Source: Mycolicibacterium flavescens (GTDB taxonomy: Bacteria > Actinomycetota > Actinomycetes > Mycobacteriales > Mycobacteriaceae). From it: a DNA stretch of 64,000 nt. The notes under the pieces are model-generated. The model saw nothing but the letters and a program-made list of their open reading frames with translations, was not told the origin of the DNA and did not search any database. The stretch covers positions 207,599 to 271,598 of the forward strand of contig NZ_MIHA01000007.1 of assembly GCF_001722335.1 (NCBI RefSeq), given 5' to 3'. The position numbers and the translations under genes were made by a program. How positions within the stretch are numbered: the stretch's first letter is position 1; every line of letters starts with the position of its first letter. This document shows, piece by piece, positions 16,585 to 24,955 of the stretch.

Positions 16585-18267
16585 ATGACCGGACAGGTGT
16601 ACGACGTCGTCGTGGTGGGCAGCGGCGCGGCCGGCATGGTTGCCGCCCTCACCGCAGCTCACCAGGGTCTCTCGACGATAGTCGTTGAGAAGGCGCCGCA
16701 CTACGGAGGTTCCACTGCGCGGTCAGGTGGCGGCGTGTGGATCCCGAACAACGAGGTGCTCAAGCGCGACGGCGTCAAGGACACCCCCGATGCCGCCCGC
16801 ACGTACCTGCACCACATCATCGGCGACGTGGTGCCCGCCGAGAAGATCGACACCTACCTCGAACGCGGACCCGAGATGCTGTCGTTCGTGCTCAAGCACT
16901 CGCCGCTGAAGCTGTGCTGGGTGCCCGGCTACTCGGACTATTACCCGGAGACCCCGGGCGGAAAGCCCACCGGACGCTCGGTGGAGCCCAAGCCGTTCAA
17001 CGCCAAGAAGCTCGGCCCGGACCTGCCCGGGCTGGAACCGCCGTACGGCAAGGTGCCGATGAACATGGTGGTGATGCAGCAGGACTACGTGCGCCTGAAC
17101 CAGCTCAAGCGCCATCCCCGCGGCGTGCTGCGCAGCCTGAAGGTCGGCGTCCGCGCGACCTGGGGCAAGGTCGCGGGCAAGAACCTGGTCGGCATGGGCC
17201 GCGCGTTGATCGCGCCGTTGCGGATCGGGCTGCGCGAGGCCGGTGTTCCGGTGCGGCTCAACACCGCGCTGACCGACCTGTACGTCGAGGACGGCGTGGT
17301 GCGCGGCATCTATGTGCGCGACGTGAATGCACCGGAAACCGTTGAGCCCGAGTTGATCCGGGCCCGTCGCGGCGTGATCCTCGGGTCCGGCGGCTTCGAG
17401 CACAACGAGCAGATGCGGGTGAAATACCAGCGCGCCCCGATCACCACCGAGTGGACGGTGGGCGCGAAGGCCAACACCGGCGACGGCATCCTGGCGGCCG
17501 AGAAATTGGGCGCGGCGCTCGATGTCATGGAGGACGCGTGGTGGGGGCCGACGGTGCCGCTGCCCGGTGCGCCGTGGTTCGCGTTGTCCGAGCGGAATTC
17601 GCCCGGTTCGATCATCGTCAACATGGCCGGTAAGCGGTTCATGAACGAGTCGATGCCGTACGTCGAGGCGTGCCACCACATGTACGGCGGCAAATACGGA
17701 CAGGGTGCTGGCCCCGGCGAGAACATCCCGGCGTGGCTGGTGTTCGACCAGCAGTACCGCGACCGCTACATCTTCGCCGGACTGCAACCGGGACAGCGGA
17801 TTCCGAACAAGTGGCTGGAATCGGGCGTGATCGTCAAGGCTGCCACCCTCGACGAGCTGGCCGAGAAGACCGGGCTGCCGGTCGAGGCGTTCAAGGCGAC
17901 CGTCGAGCGGTTCAACGGCTTCGCCCGCACCGGCGTGGACGAGGACTTCAAGCGCGGCGAGAGCGCCTATGACCGCTACTACGGCGACCCGACCAACAAG
18001 CCGAACCCGAACCTCGGCGAGATCAGCCACGCGCCGTACTACGCGGCCAAGATGGTGCCCGGCGACCTGGGCACCAAGGGCGGCGTCGTCACCGACGTGC
18101 ACGGCCGCGCGCTGCGCGACGACGGCTCGGTGATCGAAGGGCTTTATGCCGCAGGTAATGTCAGTGCGCCGGTGATGGGTCACACCTACCCCGGTCCGGG
18201 CGGAACGATCGGCCCGGCGATGACTTTCGGCTACCTGGCAGCGCTTCACATTGCCGGAAAGGGTTGA
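16585..18267 (+). CDS. kstD: 3-ketosteroid delta-1-dehydrogenase KstD
   Basis: 560 aa FAD flavoprotein. The N-terminal dinucleotide loop is VVVGSGAAGMVAAL, followed by GGSTARSGGGVWIP; the C-terminal FAD-binding end is GHTYPGPGGTIGPAMTFGY. It introduces the C1-C2 double bond into ring A of androstenedione-type steroids, preparing ring B opening. The ATG at 16585 directly follows the KstR box; the longer in-frame start at 16516 would run through the box and is unlikely. hsd4B follows after 3 bp, so the two are one operon. Equivalent to Rv3537. Confidence 0.96.
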   Translation: MTGQVYDVVVVGSGAAGMVAALTAAHQGLSTIVVEKAPHYGGSTARSGGGVWIPNNEVLKRDGVKDTPDAARTYLHHIIGDVVPAEKIDTYLERGPEMLSFVLKHSPLKLCWVPGYSDYYPETPGGKPTGRSVEPKPFNAKKLGPDLPGLEPPYGKVPMNMVVMQQDYVRLNQLKRHPRGVLRSLKVGVRATWGKVAGKNLVGMGRALIAPLRIGLREAGVPVRLNTALTDLYVEDGVVRGIYVRDVNAPETVEPELIRARRGVILGSGGFEHNEQMRVKYQRAPITTEWTVGAKANTGDGILAAEKLGAALDVMEDAWWGPTVPLPGAPWFALSERNSPGSIIVNMAGKRFMNESMPYVEACHHMYGGKYGQGAGPGENIPAWLVFDQQYRDRYIFAGLQPGQRIPNKWLESGVIVKAATLDELAEKTGLPVEAFKATVERFNGFARTGVDEDFKRGESAYDRYYGDPTNKPNPNLGEISHAPYYAAKMVPGDLGTKGGVVTDVHGRALRDDGSVIEGLYAAGNVSAPVMGHTYPGPGGTIGPAMTFGYLAALHIAGKG

Positions 18268-18270
18268 CGC

Positions 18271-19131
18271 ATGCCCATCAATCTCGACGAGGCTCTCGGC
18301 GCGGAACTTCCCGCCGCCGAGTTCTCGTGGACCAGCAGCGATATCCAGCTCTACCACCTCGGGCTCGGTGCGGGCACCGACCCGATGGACAAGCGCGAGC
18401 TGCGGTATCTGACCGACGACACCCCGCAGGTGCTGCCGACGTTCGGCAATGTGGCGCAGAGCTTTCATATGACCGAGCCGCCGACGGTGAAGTTCCCGGG
18501 TATCGACATCGAGCTGTCGAAGGTGCTGCACGCCAGCGAGGCGGTGTCCGCGCCGGCCCCGATCCCCCCGTCGGGCACCGGAATCGCGGTCACCCGCTTC
18601 ACCGACATCTGGGACAAGGGCAAGGCCGCGGTGATCTGGTCGGAGACGACGGTGACCGATCCGGACGGCACGCTGCTGTGGACGCAGCGACGTTCGATCT
18701 TCGCCCGCGGTGAGGGCGGATTCGGCGGTGAGCGCGGCCCGTCGACGTCGTCGGAGCCGCCGGCCCGCGCACCCGATCACGAACTGTCGATCCCGGTCTC
18801 ACCGCAGCAGGCGCTGCTGTACCGGATGTGCGGTGACCGCAATCCGCTGCACTCCGATCCCGATTTCGCGGCGGCGGCCGGTTTTCCGCGCCCGATCCTG
18901 CACGGCCTGTGCACCTACGGCATGACGTGCAAGGCGATGGTGGACCTGTTGCTCGACGCGGACACCGGCCGGTTGGCGAGCTACGGCGCCCGCTTCGCCG
19001 GTGTGGTGTTCCCCGGCGAGACGCTCAGAGTCCGCACCTGGGCCGACGGCGACGGATACGTCGCGACGGTGACCGTTCCCGAACGCGACGACGCCGTCGC
19101 GCTGGCCGGTGTGGAGTTCGTACCCGCCTGA
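18271..19131 (+). CDS. hsd4B: Double hot-dog enoyl-CoA hydratase (Hsd4B / Rv3538-like)
   Basis: 286 aa MaoC-like hydratase-2. The second hot-dog domain holds the motif GDRNPLHSDPDFAAAAGF...ILHG (about residues 188-212) with catalytic Asp and His. The N-terminal half is the substrate-binding hot-dog repeat. It hydrates the enoyl-CoA formed in cholesterol side-chain beta-oxidation. It is coupled to kstD (3-bp gap). The fused dehydrogenase suggested by the historical name is absent; only the hydratase is here. In M. tuberculosis the next steroid gene, ltp2, is close; here about 35 kb intervene. Confidence 0.9.
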   Translation: MPINLDEALGAELPAAEFSWTSSDIQLYHLGLGAGTDPMDKRELRYLTDDTPQVLPTFGNVAQSFHMTEPPTVKFPGIDIELSKVLHASEAVSAPAPIPPSGTGIAVTRFTDIWDKGKAAVIWSETTVTDPDGTLLWTQRRSIFARGEGGFGGERGPSTSSEPPARAPDHELSIPVSPQQALLYRMCGDRNPLHSDPDFAAAAGFPRPILHGLCTYGMTCKAMVDLLLDADTGRLASYGARFAGVVFPGETLRVRTWADGDGYVATVTVPERDDAVALAGVEFVPA

Positions 19132-19160
19132 GCCGCGCGATCAGCCCGGCAATCGAGTTT

Positions 19161-19173
19161 GCCCGTAACGGGC
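19161..19173. terminator. Weak hairpin after hsd4B
   Basis: GCCC-GTAAC-GGGC flanked by TTT on one side and GAAAA on the other. It lies 30 bp after the hsd4B stop. The stem is only 4 to 6 bp, so this is a tentative terminator. Confidence 0.35.
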
Positions 19174-19356
19174 GAAAATACAAGAACAGCAACGCCAGGC
19201 GGCTTGCGTGAGTGAAGGTAAAATTGCCCGCGGCTGTCCCGCAGGTGCCGATTGCCAACGGCCGCAATCGATCCGCGGTCCACAAACGCCACCTGACCTG
19301 ATAGTTTCGCTTCCAGTGGTGACCATCCCTGTAATCGGACGAGTCTGGAGCACATC

Positions 19357-20295
19357 GTGAAGATCAGCAAGTTCACCAGCATGTTGGCCGCAACAGCGAC
19401 CGCGGGAATGATCGCGGCGCCGCTGGCCGGGGCCGAGGCCGAACCCGTCGCCGTGGAGACGACGACGCTGGGCAGTCAGGGCAAGTTGGTCGACGGCACC
19501 GTGATTCAAGGCTGGACCGTCACCGACCTCAAGCAGAGCAGCGACACGATTCCGCATCCGGTGGCCGGCACGTTGTGGGAGGTCACCGCGACCGATCAGG
19601 CCATCCAGGGCTCGGTGACGCCGATCGTGTCGAACTTCAACGTCAGGGCGAGCGACGGGACCACCTACCGCGCGCTGTGGGGTGCGGCCACTCCGCAGGG
19701 GGTGAACCCGGCGACGATCGCGCAGGGCCAGGAGACCTCCGGCAAGATCTACTTCGACGTCACCGGTCCCGCGCCGGACACCGTCGTCTACAACGCCGGC
19801 GGACAGGATCTGCTGGTGTGGACGGAGCCGCCGGCCTCGAGTTCGACCGGTTCGTCGCCATCCACCTACCGCAGCTATCCCGCGCAGAGCCCGGCGAGCG
19901 CCGCGCCTGCCGAGGCCGCGACCGAGACACCGGAGGGCACCGCCACTCCGGCCGCGACCGAGACACTGCCCGAGGGCAGCCAGGGCACTCCGCTGCCGGA
20001 AGGCAGCCAGGGCACCCCACTTCCGGAAGGCAGCCAGGGCACCCCGATCGTTGAGGGTGCGCCGGCTCCGGCGGCGTCTGGCGCTCCCGTCCCGGCCGCC
20101 GCAGGCACGCCGGTCCCGCCCGCCCAGGGCACTCCGGTCCCGCCCGCTCAGGGCGCTCCCGTCCCGCCCGCCCAGGGCGCTCCGGCGCCTGCCGCCGGTA
20201 CCGAAGGCGCACCGCTGCCCGCGGGCAGCCAGGGCACCCCGGTCCCCGCGGGTGACGAGGTGCCGACGCCGGTGATCTACGCCCCCGCTCCCTGA
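19357..20295 (+). CDS. Secreted MPT63-like (DUF1942) protein with repetitive Pro-rich tail
   Basis: 312 aa. A signal peptide (MKISKFTSMLAATATAGMIA, cleavage near AGAEAEP) leads into an Ig-like MPT63/DUF1942 domain (about 30-155: GWTVTDLKQSSD...GTLWEVTATDQA...YNAGGQDLLVWTEPP). MPT63 proteins are abundant mycobacterial culture-filtrate proteins of unknown function. The C-terminal half is unusual for the family: PEGSQGTPL units followed by PPAQGTPV units. GTG 19357 is the start. The gene ends facing the next gene across a 27-bp gap. Confidence 0.85.
   Translation: MKISKFTSMLAATATAGMIAAPLAGAEAEPVAVETTTLGSQGKLVDGTVIQGWTVTDLKQSSDTIPHPVAGTLWEVTATDQAIQGSVTPIVSNFNVRASDGTTYRALWGAATPQGVNPATIAQGQETSGKIYFDVTGPAPDTVVYNAGGQDLLVWTEPPASSSTGSSPSTYRSYPAQSPASAAPAEAATETPEGTATPAATETLPEGSQGTPLPEGSQGTPLPEGSQGTPIVEGAPAPAASGAPVPAAAGTPVPPAQGTPVPPAQGAPVPPAQGAPAPAAGTEGAPLPAGSQGTPVPAGDEVPTPVIYAPAP
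19969..20049 (+). repeat. Three 27-bp tandem repeats encoding PEGSQGTP(L/I)
   Basis: Three head-to-tail 27-bp units in frame within the MPT63-like gene, nearly identical at the DNA level. A related unit, PAGSQGTPV, follows near 20217. Such repeats can change copy number by slippage. Confidence 0.85.
20107..20178 (+). repeat. Three 24-bp tandem repeats encoding (T/A)PVPPAQG
   Basis: Three in-frame 24-bp units in the same gene, separate from the 27-bp repeats, with a fourth degenerate unit after them. They make a Pro-rich extended tail. Confidence 0.8.
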
Positions 20296-20325
20296 CGGAA
20301 CGCGCTCAACCGGTCAGCGCCGTCA
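20293..20325. terminator. Imperfect hairpin overlapping two convergent stop codons
   Basis: TGACGG-aac-GCGCT pairs with AGCGC-CGTCA across a 9-nt loop. It covers the stop of the MPT63-like gene and the stop of the facing gene, so it may serve as a bidirectional terminator. Confidence 0.45.
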
Positions 20326-21132
20326 CGAGTGAGATGACCACCACGCGTACAGCTGTGGGAAGGTCGGGCCTTCGGGCCCCGCTCGGACGGCGCTGACCGT
20401 CATCTTGACGTCGTCCGTCCAGACGACGACGGGCTGACCGTCCTGCAGCCCGCAGAACAACTGGCCGCTGATCCTGTCGGGCGTCGCATTGCGCCGCCAC
20501 GGACCGGGTGACTGGATGTTTCCCGGGCAGTTGACCCGCGTTGCCCCGGCCATCGCCGCGCCGAATCCGGCGTCGAGCGCGGACCGGTCGCCGACCAGCG
20601 TGTAGGTCGCTGACACGGGCCCGCCGGGATCGGTGTTGCGTTCGCAAACCACTTGTGCCAGAGCGTCTTCCGAGGGGTCAACCGGTTCACACGAGCCCGC
20701 GGGATAGCCCTTCGGCACCTGCCTGAGCAGTTGCGCCGACTCCTCGGCGTTCTCGGGCTCCGGCGTCGCCGACGTCGAGGGTTGCGCGGTGAGCGGTTCG
20801 GGGTCCTGTGACGGCGGTCGCGTCGTCCACCAGAAGACAAGGCCACCGACCAGGGCCACGACACCGACGACGGCCGCGCCGATCACGAACGGCTTCGGAT
20901 CGCGCTGGCGCTGCACGGTGCGCGGGCTGATGGTCAGCGGCGCCTCGAACCGCTCCGCCCAGGTGCTCTGCGCAGGCGCCGGGTCGTCCCACTGCGGTCC
21001 CCAGCCGTCCGGGTCGGGTTCCGCCGCGGCCGTCTCGACCGGGCCGGTGTCCGCGTCATCCGGTTCCAGCGGAGGAGCGTCCTCATCGGGCGCCGGTGAC
21101 CCAGGCTGCTCGGGTGGCAGTGCGGAACTCAC
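20323..21132 (-). CDS. Membrane-anchored protein with acidic cytoplasmic N-terminus, unknown function
   Basis: 269 aa from GTG 21132, which has GGAGG 7 nt upstream; a longer start at 21168 lacks one. Residues 1-75 are Pro/Asp/Glu-rich and probably disordered. One membrane helix follows (FVIGAAVVGVVALVGGLVFWW), then a Thr/Pro linker and an extracytoplasmic domain of about 130 aa with four cysteines (GSCEPV, VVCERN, VNCPGN, LFCGLQ). The layout resembles the sensor half of mycobacterial Ser/Thr kinases without a kinase. I do not recognise a specific function. Confidence 0.78.
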   Translation of the reverse strand: MSSALPPEQPGSPAPDEDAPPLEPDDADTGPVETAAAEPDPDGWGPQWDDPAPAQSTWAERFEAPLTISPRTVQRQRDPKPFVIGAAVVGVVALVGGLVFWWTTRPPSQDPEPLTAQPSTSATPEPENAEESAQLLRQVPKGYPAGSCEPVDPSEDALAQVVCERNTDPGGPVSATYTLVGDRSALDAGFGAAMAGATRVNCPGNIQSPGPWRRNATPDRISGQLFCGLQDGQPVVVWTDDVKMTVSAVRAGPEGPTFPQLYAWWSSHS

Positions 21133-21395
21133 GCCGTTACCTCCGTGCGCGTATTTTTCACGTCTCAACCCTATGAAGTCTCAAGGGTAGTAGGTGACAG
21201 AGGCCGAAGCCCGGAAGAAGTCCGACCGGTCGCATCACCCTGGTCGTCGCGGCTGCCGACGCATGTGCGACTGCCACGTCGCGTCGACCGCATCTGCCGG
21301 AACATCTGCAGCTCAGGCAATCAGGTTGCTGCGTAATCTGTTTCGAGAACAGAAGCGCTGGCGAACCCCAGCCATGGCTCCACAGCGGTTCGCTG

Positions 21396-22109
21396 TCAGT
21401 AACCGGTCGCCGTAAAGCCGGAGAATCCGTAGCCCGACGGTGGCCCGCCGTGGGCGTCCTTGTAGAACCCCATGCCGGGATCACCGGTAGGAAACGTCGG
21501 GTCGGTCGCCTGGACGAGCAATTCGTCGTTGAGATACAGCGTGATGACATCACCGACAGCCGTGGCTCTGAGGATGTCGCCATCCTGCGGAACCCTCACC
21601 GCATCGACGTGCGCCAAGGAGGTGAAGTCGCCGAAGCCGCCGTTCCAGCGAACAATCTTCGCGAACATACCATTGGTATGCATGAAGGCCTCATAGCCCT
21701 TCGCGCTGGTTGAGGTATCGCTCCATCGGAGCAGAACTTCCACCTCTCCGTAACCGCCGGAAGAGTCTTTGTGGATCACCGCGCAGGCCTGCTGGTCCGG
21801 GGGAAATCCGGACAAGCGTGCATAGGAATCGTCAAAACCACCCTGGCCGGTCTGCGTGCCGTGCGCGACCCCGTTCTGTGTCTGGACGGGAGTCCAGGAA
21901 GCACCCGCGCGAGACCAGGCGCCGCCCTCGGAAATCGGGAGTTCATCGACGGGGAAACCGGTGGAGTAGAAGGGTTCGCGCGCCGCCTCGTTGTCGCATG
22001 GAGGTCCGCCCCCGGGGGGACCCGGGCCCTCGGCCCGAATGACGGTCTCGCATCCGAGGGGCACGGCTACGACGCAGGTAGCGATGATGCCGGCGAGCGT
22101 TCTTCGCAT
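21396..22109 (-). CDS. Secreted concanavalin-like (LamG-type) protein, possible glycan binder
   Basis: 237 aa from ATG 22109 behind GAGGAG. The signal sequence MRRTLAGIIATCVVAVPLGC may be a lipoprotein signal, although the lipobox (VPLGC) is poor. The mature part has beta-sandwich-like blocks (EVEVLLRWSDTS, YEAFMHTNG, DILRATAVGDVITLYLNDELL, PGMGFY) typical of laminarinase/concanavalin-like domains that bind or cut glycans; no clear catalytic ExDxxE motif is visible. It diverges from the first polysaccharide operon, so it may bind the exported polymer. That role is inference. Confidence 0.65.
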   Translation of the reverse strand: MRRTLAGIIATCVVAVPLGCETVIRAEGPGPPGGGPPCDNEAAREPFYSTGFPVDELPISEGGAWSRAGASWTPVQTQNGVAHGTQTGQGGFDDSYARLSGFPPDQQACAVIHKDSSGGYGEVEVLLRWSDTSTSAKGYEAFMHTNGMFAKIVRWNGGFGDFTSLAHVDAVRVPQDGDILRATAVGDVITLYLNDELLVQATDPTFPTGDPGMGFYKDAHGGPPSGYGFSGFTATGY

Positions 22110-22543
22110 TTCAACTCCTCGGAAGACCTCGATTCAAGCGACCATAGACTTCCGACTGAGGCACAAAGGCCTGTCAGCAACTATTCGTCAATAACGCAAA
22201 TTTCCACAAAATGGTTGCTATAACGGCTAGGCTACGTCGTCTGAGTCCGCCCACAGTTGTGAACTATCGGCCGCCTTCAGTCGCGCAGCCGTACCCACCG
22301 CTGCCGCCGAGCGTTGGCCGATAACGCACCGATTTGCCAGCTCTGAACTGGTCATTCAATGTAGCGTTCGTGCCGCTGCTGTCCTCAGCATCAGAGAATT
22401 TGGAGCTGCCCGCGGGATCGCGTGTGACAACCGCTCGAGCCACCTAAGGAGCGAACCGGAAACCTCGACAATCTCGGGCGAACTTCGCCTTAAATTCATT
22501 TGTGTCGCTTGACTACATATTTAGCAAACAATAGACTAGCGCC
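22110..22543. other. Divergent intergenic region upstream of the polysaccharide operon
   Basis: Visibly AT-richer than its surroundings; no convincing coding frame on either strand. It contains the promoter at 22509-22537 and presumably the promoter of the LamG-like gene on the other strand. I see no repeat family or mobile-element end in it. Confidence 0.6.
22509..22537 (+). promoter_or_regulatory. Sigma-A-like promoter of the polysaccharide operon
   Basis: TTGACT, 17-nt spacer, TAGACT. The -35 and -10 elements are close to the housekeeping consensus and the spacing is optimal. Transcription would start near 22544, about 215 nt before the first start codon. Confidence 0.6.
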
Positions 22544-22759
22544 ATCTGCATCATGGGTGCAGGGAATGGCAAACCGTAGGGAGGACGGGTGCCGGCACGG
22601 TGTGCGAAACATCGACTCGGGTGGAGACGGGCTGAGAGGCCCGGTGCAGGGTCCGCATGACGGAACTCGCAGTCGGGTCTGGGCTCTTCCTGTTCGGAAC
22701 GTCCGAGTCAATCGGTCGGTGAGTGTTCGCGAAGTTGCGAACACTGACCTGGGGGACAT
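22544..22759 (+). promoter_or_regulatory. Long structured 5' leader of the polysaccharide operon
   Basis: About 215 nt without a credible ORF. Short hairpins follow each other: GTGCCGGCAC (22589-22598), GGGC-tgagag-GCCC (22630-22643), TCCG-catga-CGGA (22652-22664), CCGA-gtcaa-TCGG (22703-22715) and the large stem at 22718-22749. A 9-bp direct repeat GGTGCAGGG occurs at 22556-22564 and 22643-22651. It does not match a riboswitch class I can recall (TPP, c-di-GMP and c-di-AMP considered). A cis-acting RNA or a set of operators would fit. Confidence 0.5.
22718..22749. repeat. Strong inverted repeat directly before the ribosome-binding site
   Basis: AGTGTTCGC-gaagtt-GCGAACACT is a perfect 9-bp dyad (22722-22745). 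Allowing one mismatch, GGT/ACC extends it to 12 pairs. It ends one base before the GGGGG ribosome-binding site of the first gene, so as RNA it could affect translation, and as DNA it could be an operator. Confidence 0.7.
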
Positions 22760-24112
22760 ATGGAAATCCAGGAACTCTGTCGCGTCCTACGCCAACGTTG
22801 GCGAATCGTGGCAATCGCGACGTTGGTCTGCGTCTCACTCTCGCTCGGCTGGTCGTTGGCGGGCCCGGTCTCGTACAAGGCGGAGGGCAGGGTCATCATC
22901 TCGACCTCCGGCAGCCTGAGCACCGGCACCGACGCATTCCATGGCGAGCAGGTGTCCGTAGAACGGGCCCCGACATACGCGCAGCTGCTGAAGGGCCCGG
23001 AAGTTGCTGCGCGGGCGTCGAAGCGACTCCACGGCGACATCTCCGCTGCAACCATTCAGGACTCCGTCGACGCGCGGATCTCCTCCCGGCTCCCGATGGT
23101 GATCGTCAGTGCTCAATCACCGAACGCCAACGACGCGGTTCAGATGGTCTTCGCCGCCGAACAGGGTCTGCAGGAGTATGTCACCGAGATCGAGCGACGC
23201 GGTCGCGACGGATCACTGTCCTCGATAACGCTCAGCGGCGACCCCCCGACGGTTGCGCGGGTGGGCAACCCTGCGCTGAACGCGACGCTGGCGGCACTGC
23301 TGGGGCTTGTCCTGGGGACGATGCTCGCTGTCTACCGCGATCGAACGGATCCGGTTGTCAAGAGCGCAAACCAGATTGGACGCCTTGGCCTCAGATACTG
23401 CGGGTCGATCACGGCTACGGAAAATGCCTCGGCGCTGGACGACGCTTTCCGCCGACTCGCCGTCGGATGTGTGGTCTCCAACCAGCTCGACACGAAAAGG
23501 GTGCTGGTTGTGGGCGTCGACCGTGGATTCGAGACTTGTTTCATTGCAAGAGGTCTGGCCGGAGGGCTGGCGGCATGTGGACGTCGGACCACACTGGTCA
23601 ATGCAATCACCGGGAACCGGCGCGAAACCGGATTCGGATTGTCCGATGTGCTCAACGGATCGCGCACGTGGACAGAATGCATCCACCGGACCGGTACCGA
23701 TCACCTGTTGGAGATGGGCGTCGGTACCGAAAGCACCTCCCTTGACGCCCTGCTCATCGACAGCAGGAACGAGAACGGCCGCGTCCCGCGTGGCGATCGC
23801 GATGAGCACCTCGTCATCGGCGGACCGTCGATCGCTCACTCATCGACTGCGGTCGCCTTGACCGCAATCGCCGATTCGGCGCTGATCGTTGTCACCGAAG
23901 GTGAATCGCTCGTGTCGGACGTCCTTGAAGCCAAGTTGATCCTCGAAGCAATGGACACTCCGATAATCGGAATGGTCTACGTGATCGGTGCGCCGCTGCA
24001 TGACCGTGACGACAGCAATGTTCTCGCCGAGGTCGTACACGGTGCTTCGGGTCCGCATACCACGTCGAACAGCTCTCATCCCCGGCCCGTATCACCATCG
24101 GATGCGTCATGA
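22760..24112 (+). CDS. Wzz-type polysaccharide co-polymerase with degenerate kinase domain
   Basis: 450 aa. The first membrane helix is at about 16-35, the second at about 173-192 (NATLAALLGLVLGTMLAVY), enclosing a periplasmic domain with a Wzz-like start (SYKAEGRVIIS). The cytoplasmic part has the length and strand pattern of a BY-kinase ATPase (RVLVVGVDRGFETCFIARGLAGGLAACGRRTTLVNA) but the Walker A GKT motif and the Walker A' aspartates are missing, and there is no Tyr-rich tail. It should control chain length of the Wzy product without own kinase activity. First gene of the operon; its stop overlaps the next start. Confidence 0.8.
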   Translation: MEIQELCRVLRQRWRIVAIATLVCVSLSLGWSLAGPVSYKAEGRVIISTSGSLSTGTDAFHGEQVSVERAPTYAQLLKGPEVAARASKRLHGDISAATIQDSVDARISSRLPMVIVSAQSPNANDAVQMVFAAEQGLQEYVTEIERRGRDGSLSSITLSGDPPTVARVGNPALNATLAALLGLVLGTMLAVYRDRTDPVVKSANQIGRLGLRYCGSITATENASALDDAFRRLAVGCVVSNQLDTKRVLVVGVDRGFETCFIARGLAGGLAACGRRTTLVNAITGNRRETGFGLSDVLNGSRTWTECIHRTGTDHLLEMGVGTESTSLDALLIDSRNENGRVPRGDRDEHLVIGGPSIAHSSTAVALTAIADSALIVVTEGESLVSDVLEAKLILEAMDTPIIGMVYVIGAPLHDRDDSNVLAEVVHGASGPHTTSNSSHPRPVSPSDAS

Positions 24113-24900
24113 CGATGCGCGCAACAGGACGGTTGAGAAAAGCGGGAAGCCGGCTGAGCACGAGCAGGTTTGCCACCGTCGTGGTGGTGGTGCTGGCGGT
24201 GACGGTCACGCTACTGGCCAGTCAAGTGACCGACAAGATGCGTGAGACAGCGGTATCCGCACAAGCCATTGAACGACCGTCGGCGGCGACGCCGGTGTCC
24301 GAATCGCCGTCGGCGAAGGAGTTGGCGGTGTTCATCGGGGACTTGACCGACGGGTCAGCCGAAGGCGGTGTGGGGGAAAAGAACTGGACCTCAATCCTCT
24401 CCGCGAACCTTGAGAAGACTATTCCGCTGAGGACTGTGGTGGACAGCAGCGGCGGAGGTTCGGGGTACGTGGTCCGCGGGCCGAGTCCGACATTCGCTGA
24501 GCAAGTACGACGCCTCGTCACACCGGATGCGCGGGTGGTCTCGATATCTGGAAGCAGGAACGATGTGGTCGCAGAACCGAATCAGGTCACGGCGGACGCG
24601 CTCGAGACCTACACCCTTGTCGAATCGCTGGCGCCTCAAGCGCAACTGATCATCATCGGTCCCACCTGGGGTAACAGTGAGCCGAACGAAAGCATCCTCA
24701 AGACGCGGGATGCTGTCCGCGACGCCGCCGCCAAAGTGGACGCCCTCTTCGTCGACCCGATCCAAGACAGGTGGTTCACGAATGGCGAGCCAGGACTGGT
24801 CGGAGCAGACAACATGCACCCGACCGACCTCGCGAACGCGCGGATCGCCGAGCATCTGTATCCGGTCTTTCTCCAGGCACTGAGCGCGAACACCACCTAG
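24109..24900 (+). CDS. Membrane-anchored SGNH-hydrolase-like protein lacking the catalytic serine
   Basis: 263 aa; ATG overlaps the preceding stop (ATGA). One N-terminal membrane helix (about 21-40) is followed by an extracytoplasmic SGNH fold. The block I motif reads GDLTDGS instead of GDS(Y/L); the paralogue at 27521 has GDSYTEG at the same place. Block III (SRND) and the block V Asp/His (DNMHP) remain. SGNH proteins in polysaccharide clusters usually remove or transfer O-acetyl groups; this copy should be inactive by the usual mechanism and may act as binding or scaffold protein. Confidence 0.78.
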   Translation: MTMRATGRLRKAGSRLSTSRFATVVVVVLAVTVTLLASQVTDKMRETAVSAQAIERPSAATPVSESPSAKELAVFIGDLTDGSAEGGVGEKNWTSILSANLEKTIPLRTVVDSSGGGSGYVVRGPSPTFAEQVRRLVTPDARVVSISGSRNDVVAEPNQVTADALETYTLVESLAPQAQLIIIGPTWGNSEPNESILKTRDAVRDAAAKVDALFVDPIQDRWFTNGEPGLVGADNMHPTDLANARIAEHLYPVFLQALSANTT

Positions 24901-24955
24901 CCGGCATTGATGACCGGGTGGGGCGAGTCCAGCTCGACAAGACAGGGGTATCGAC

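Noticed and set aside
16723..18780. 685-aa minus-strand frame opposite kstD
   Set aside because: Antisense artefact of high GC third positions; kstD motifs are complete on the plus strand.
22561..22680. Known riboswitch in the leader (TPP or c-di-GMP type)
   Set aside because: CTGAGAGG and GGCAAACC resemble fragments of TPP and GEMM elements, but the remaining conserved segments are missing.
22500..22919. 139-aa plus-strand frame over the polysaccharide leader
   Set aside because: It crosses the promoter and the start of the co-polymerase in another frame, with Arg/Ser-rich composition and no ribosome-binding site.
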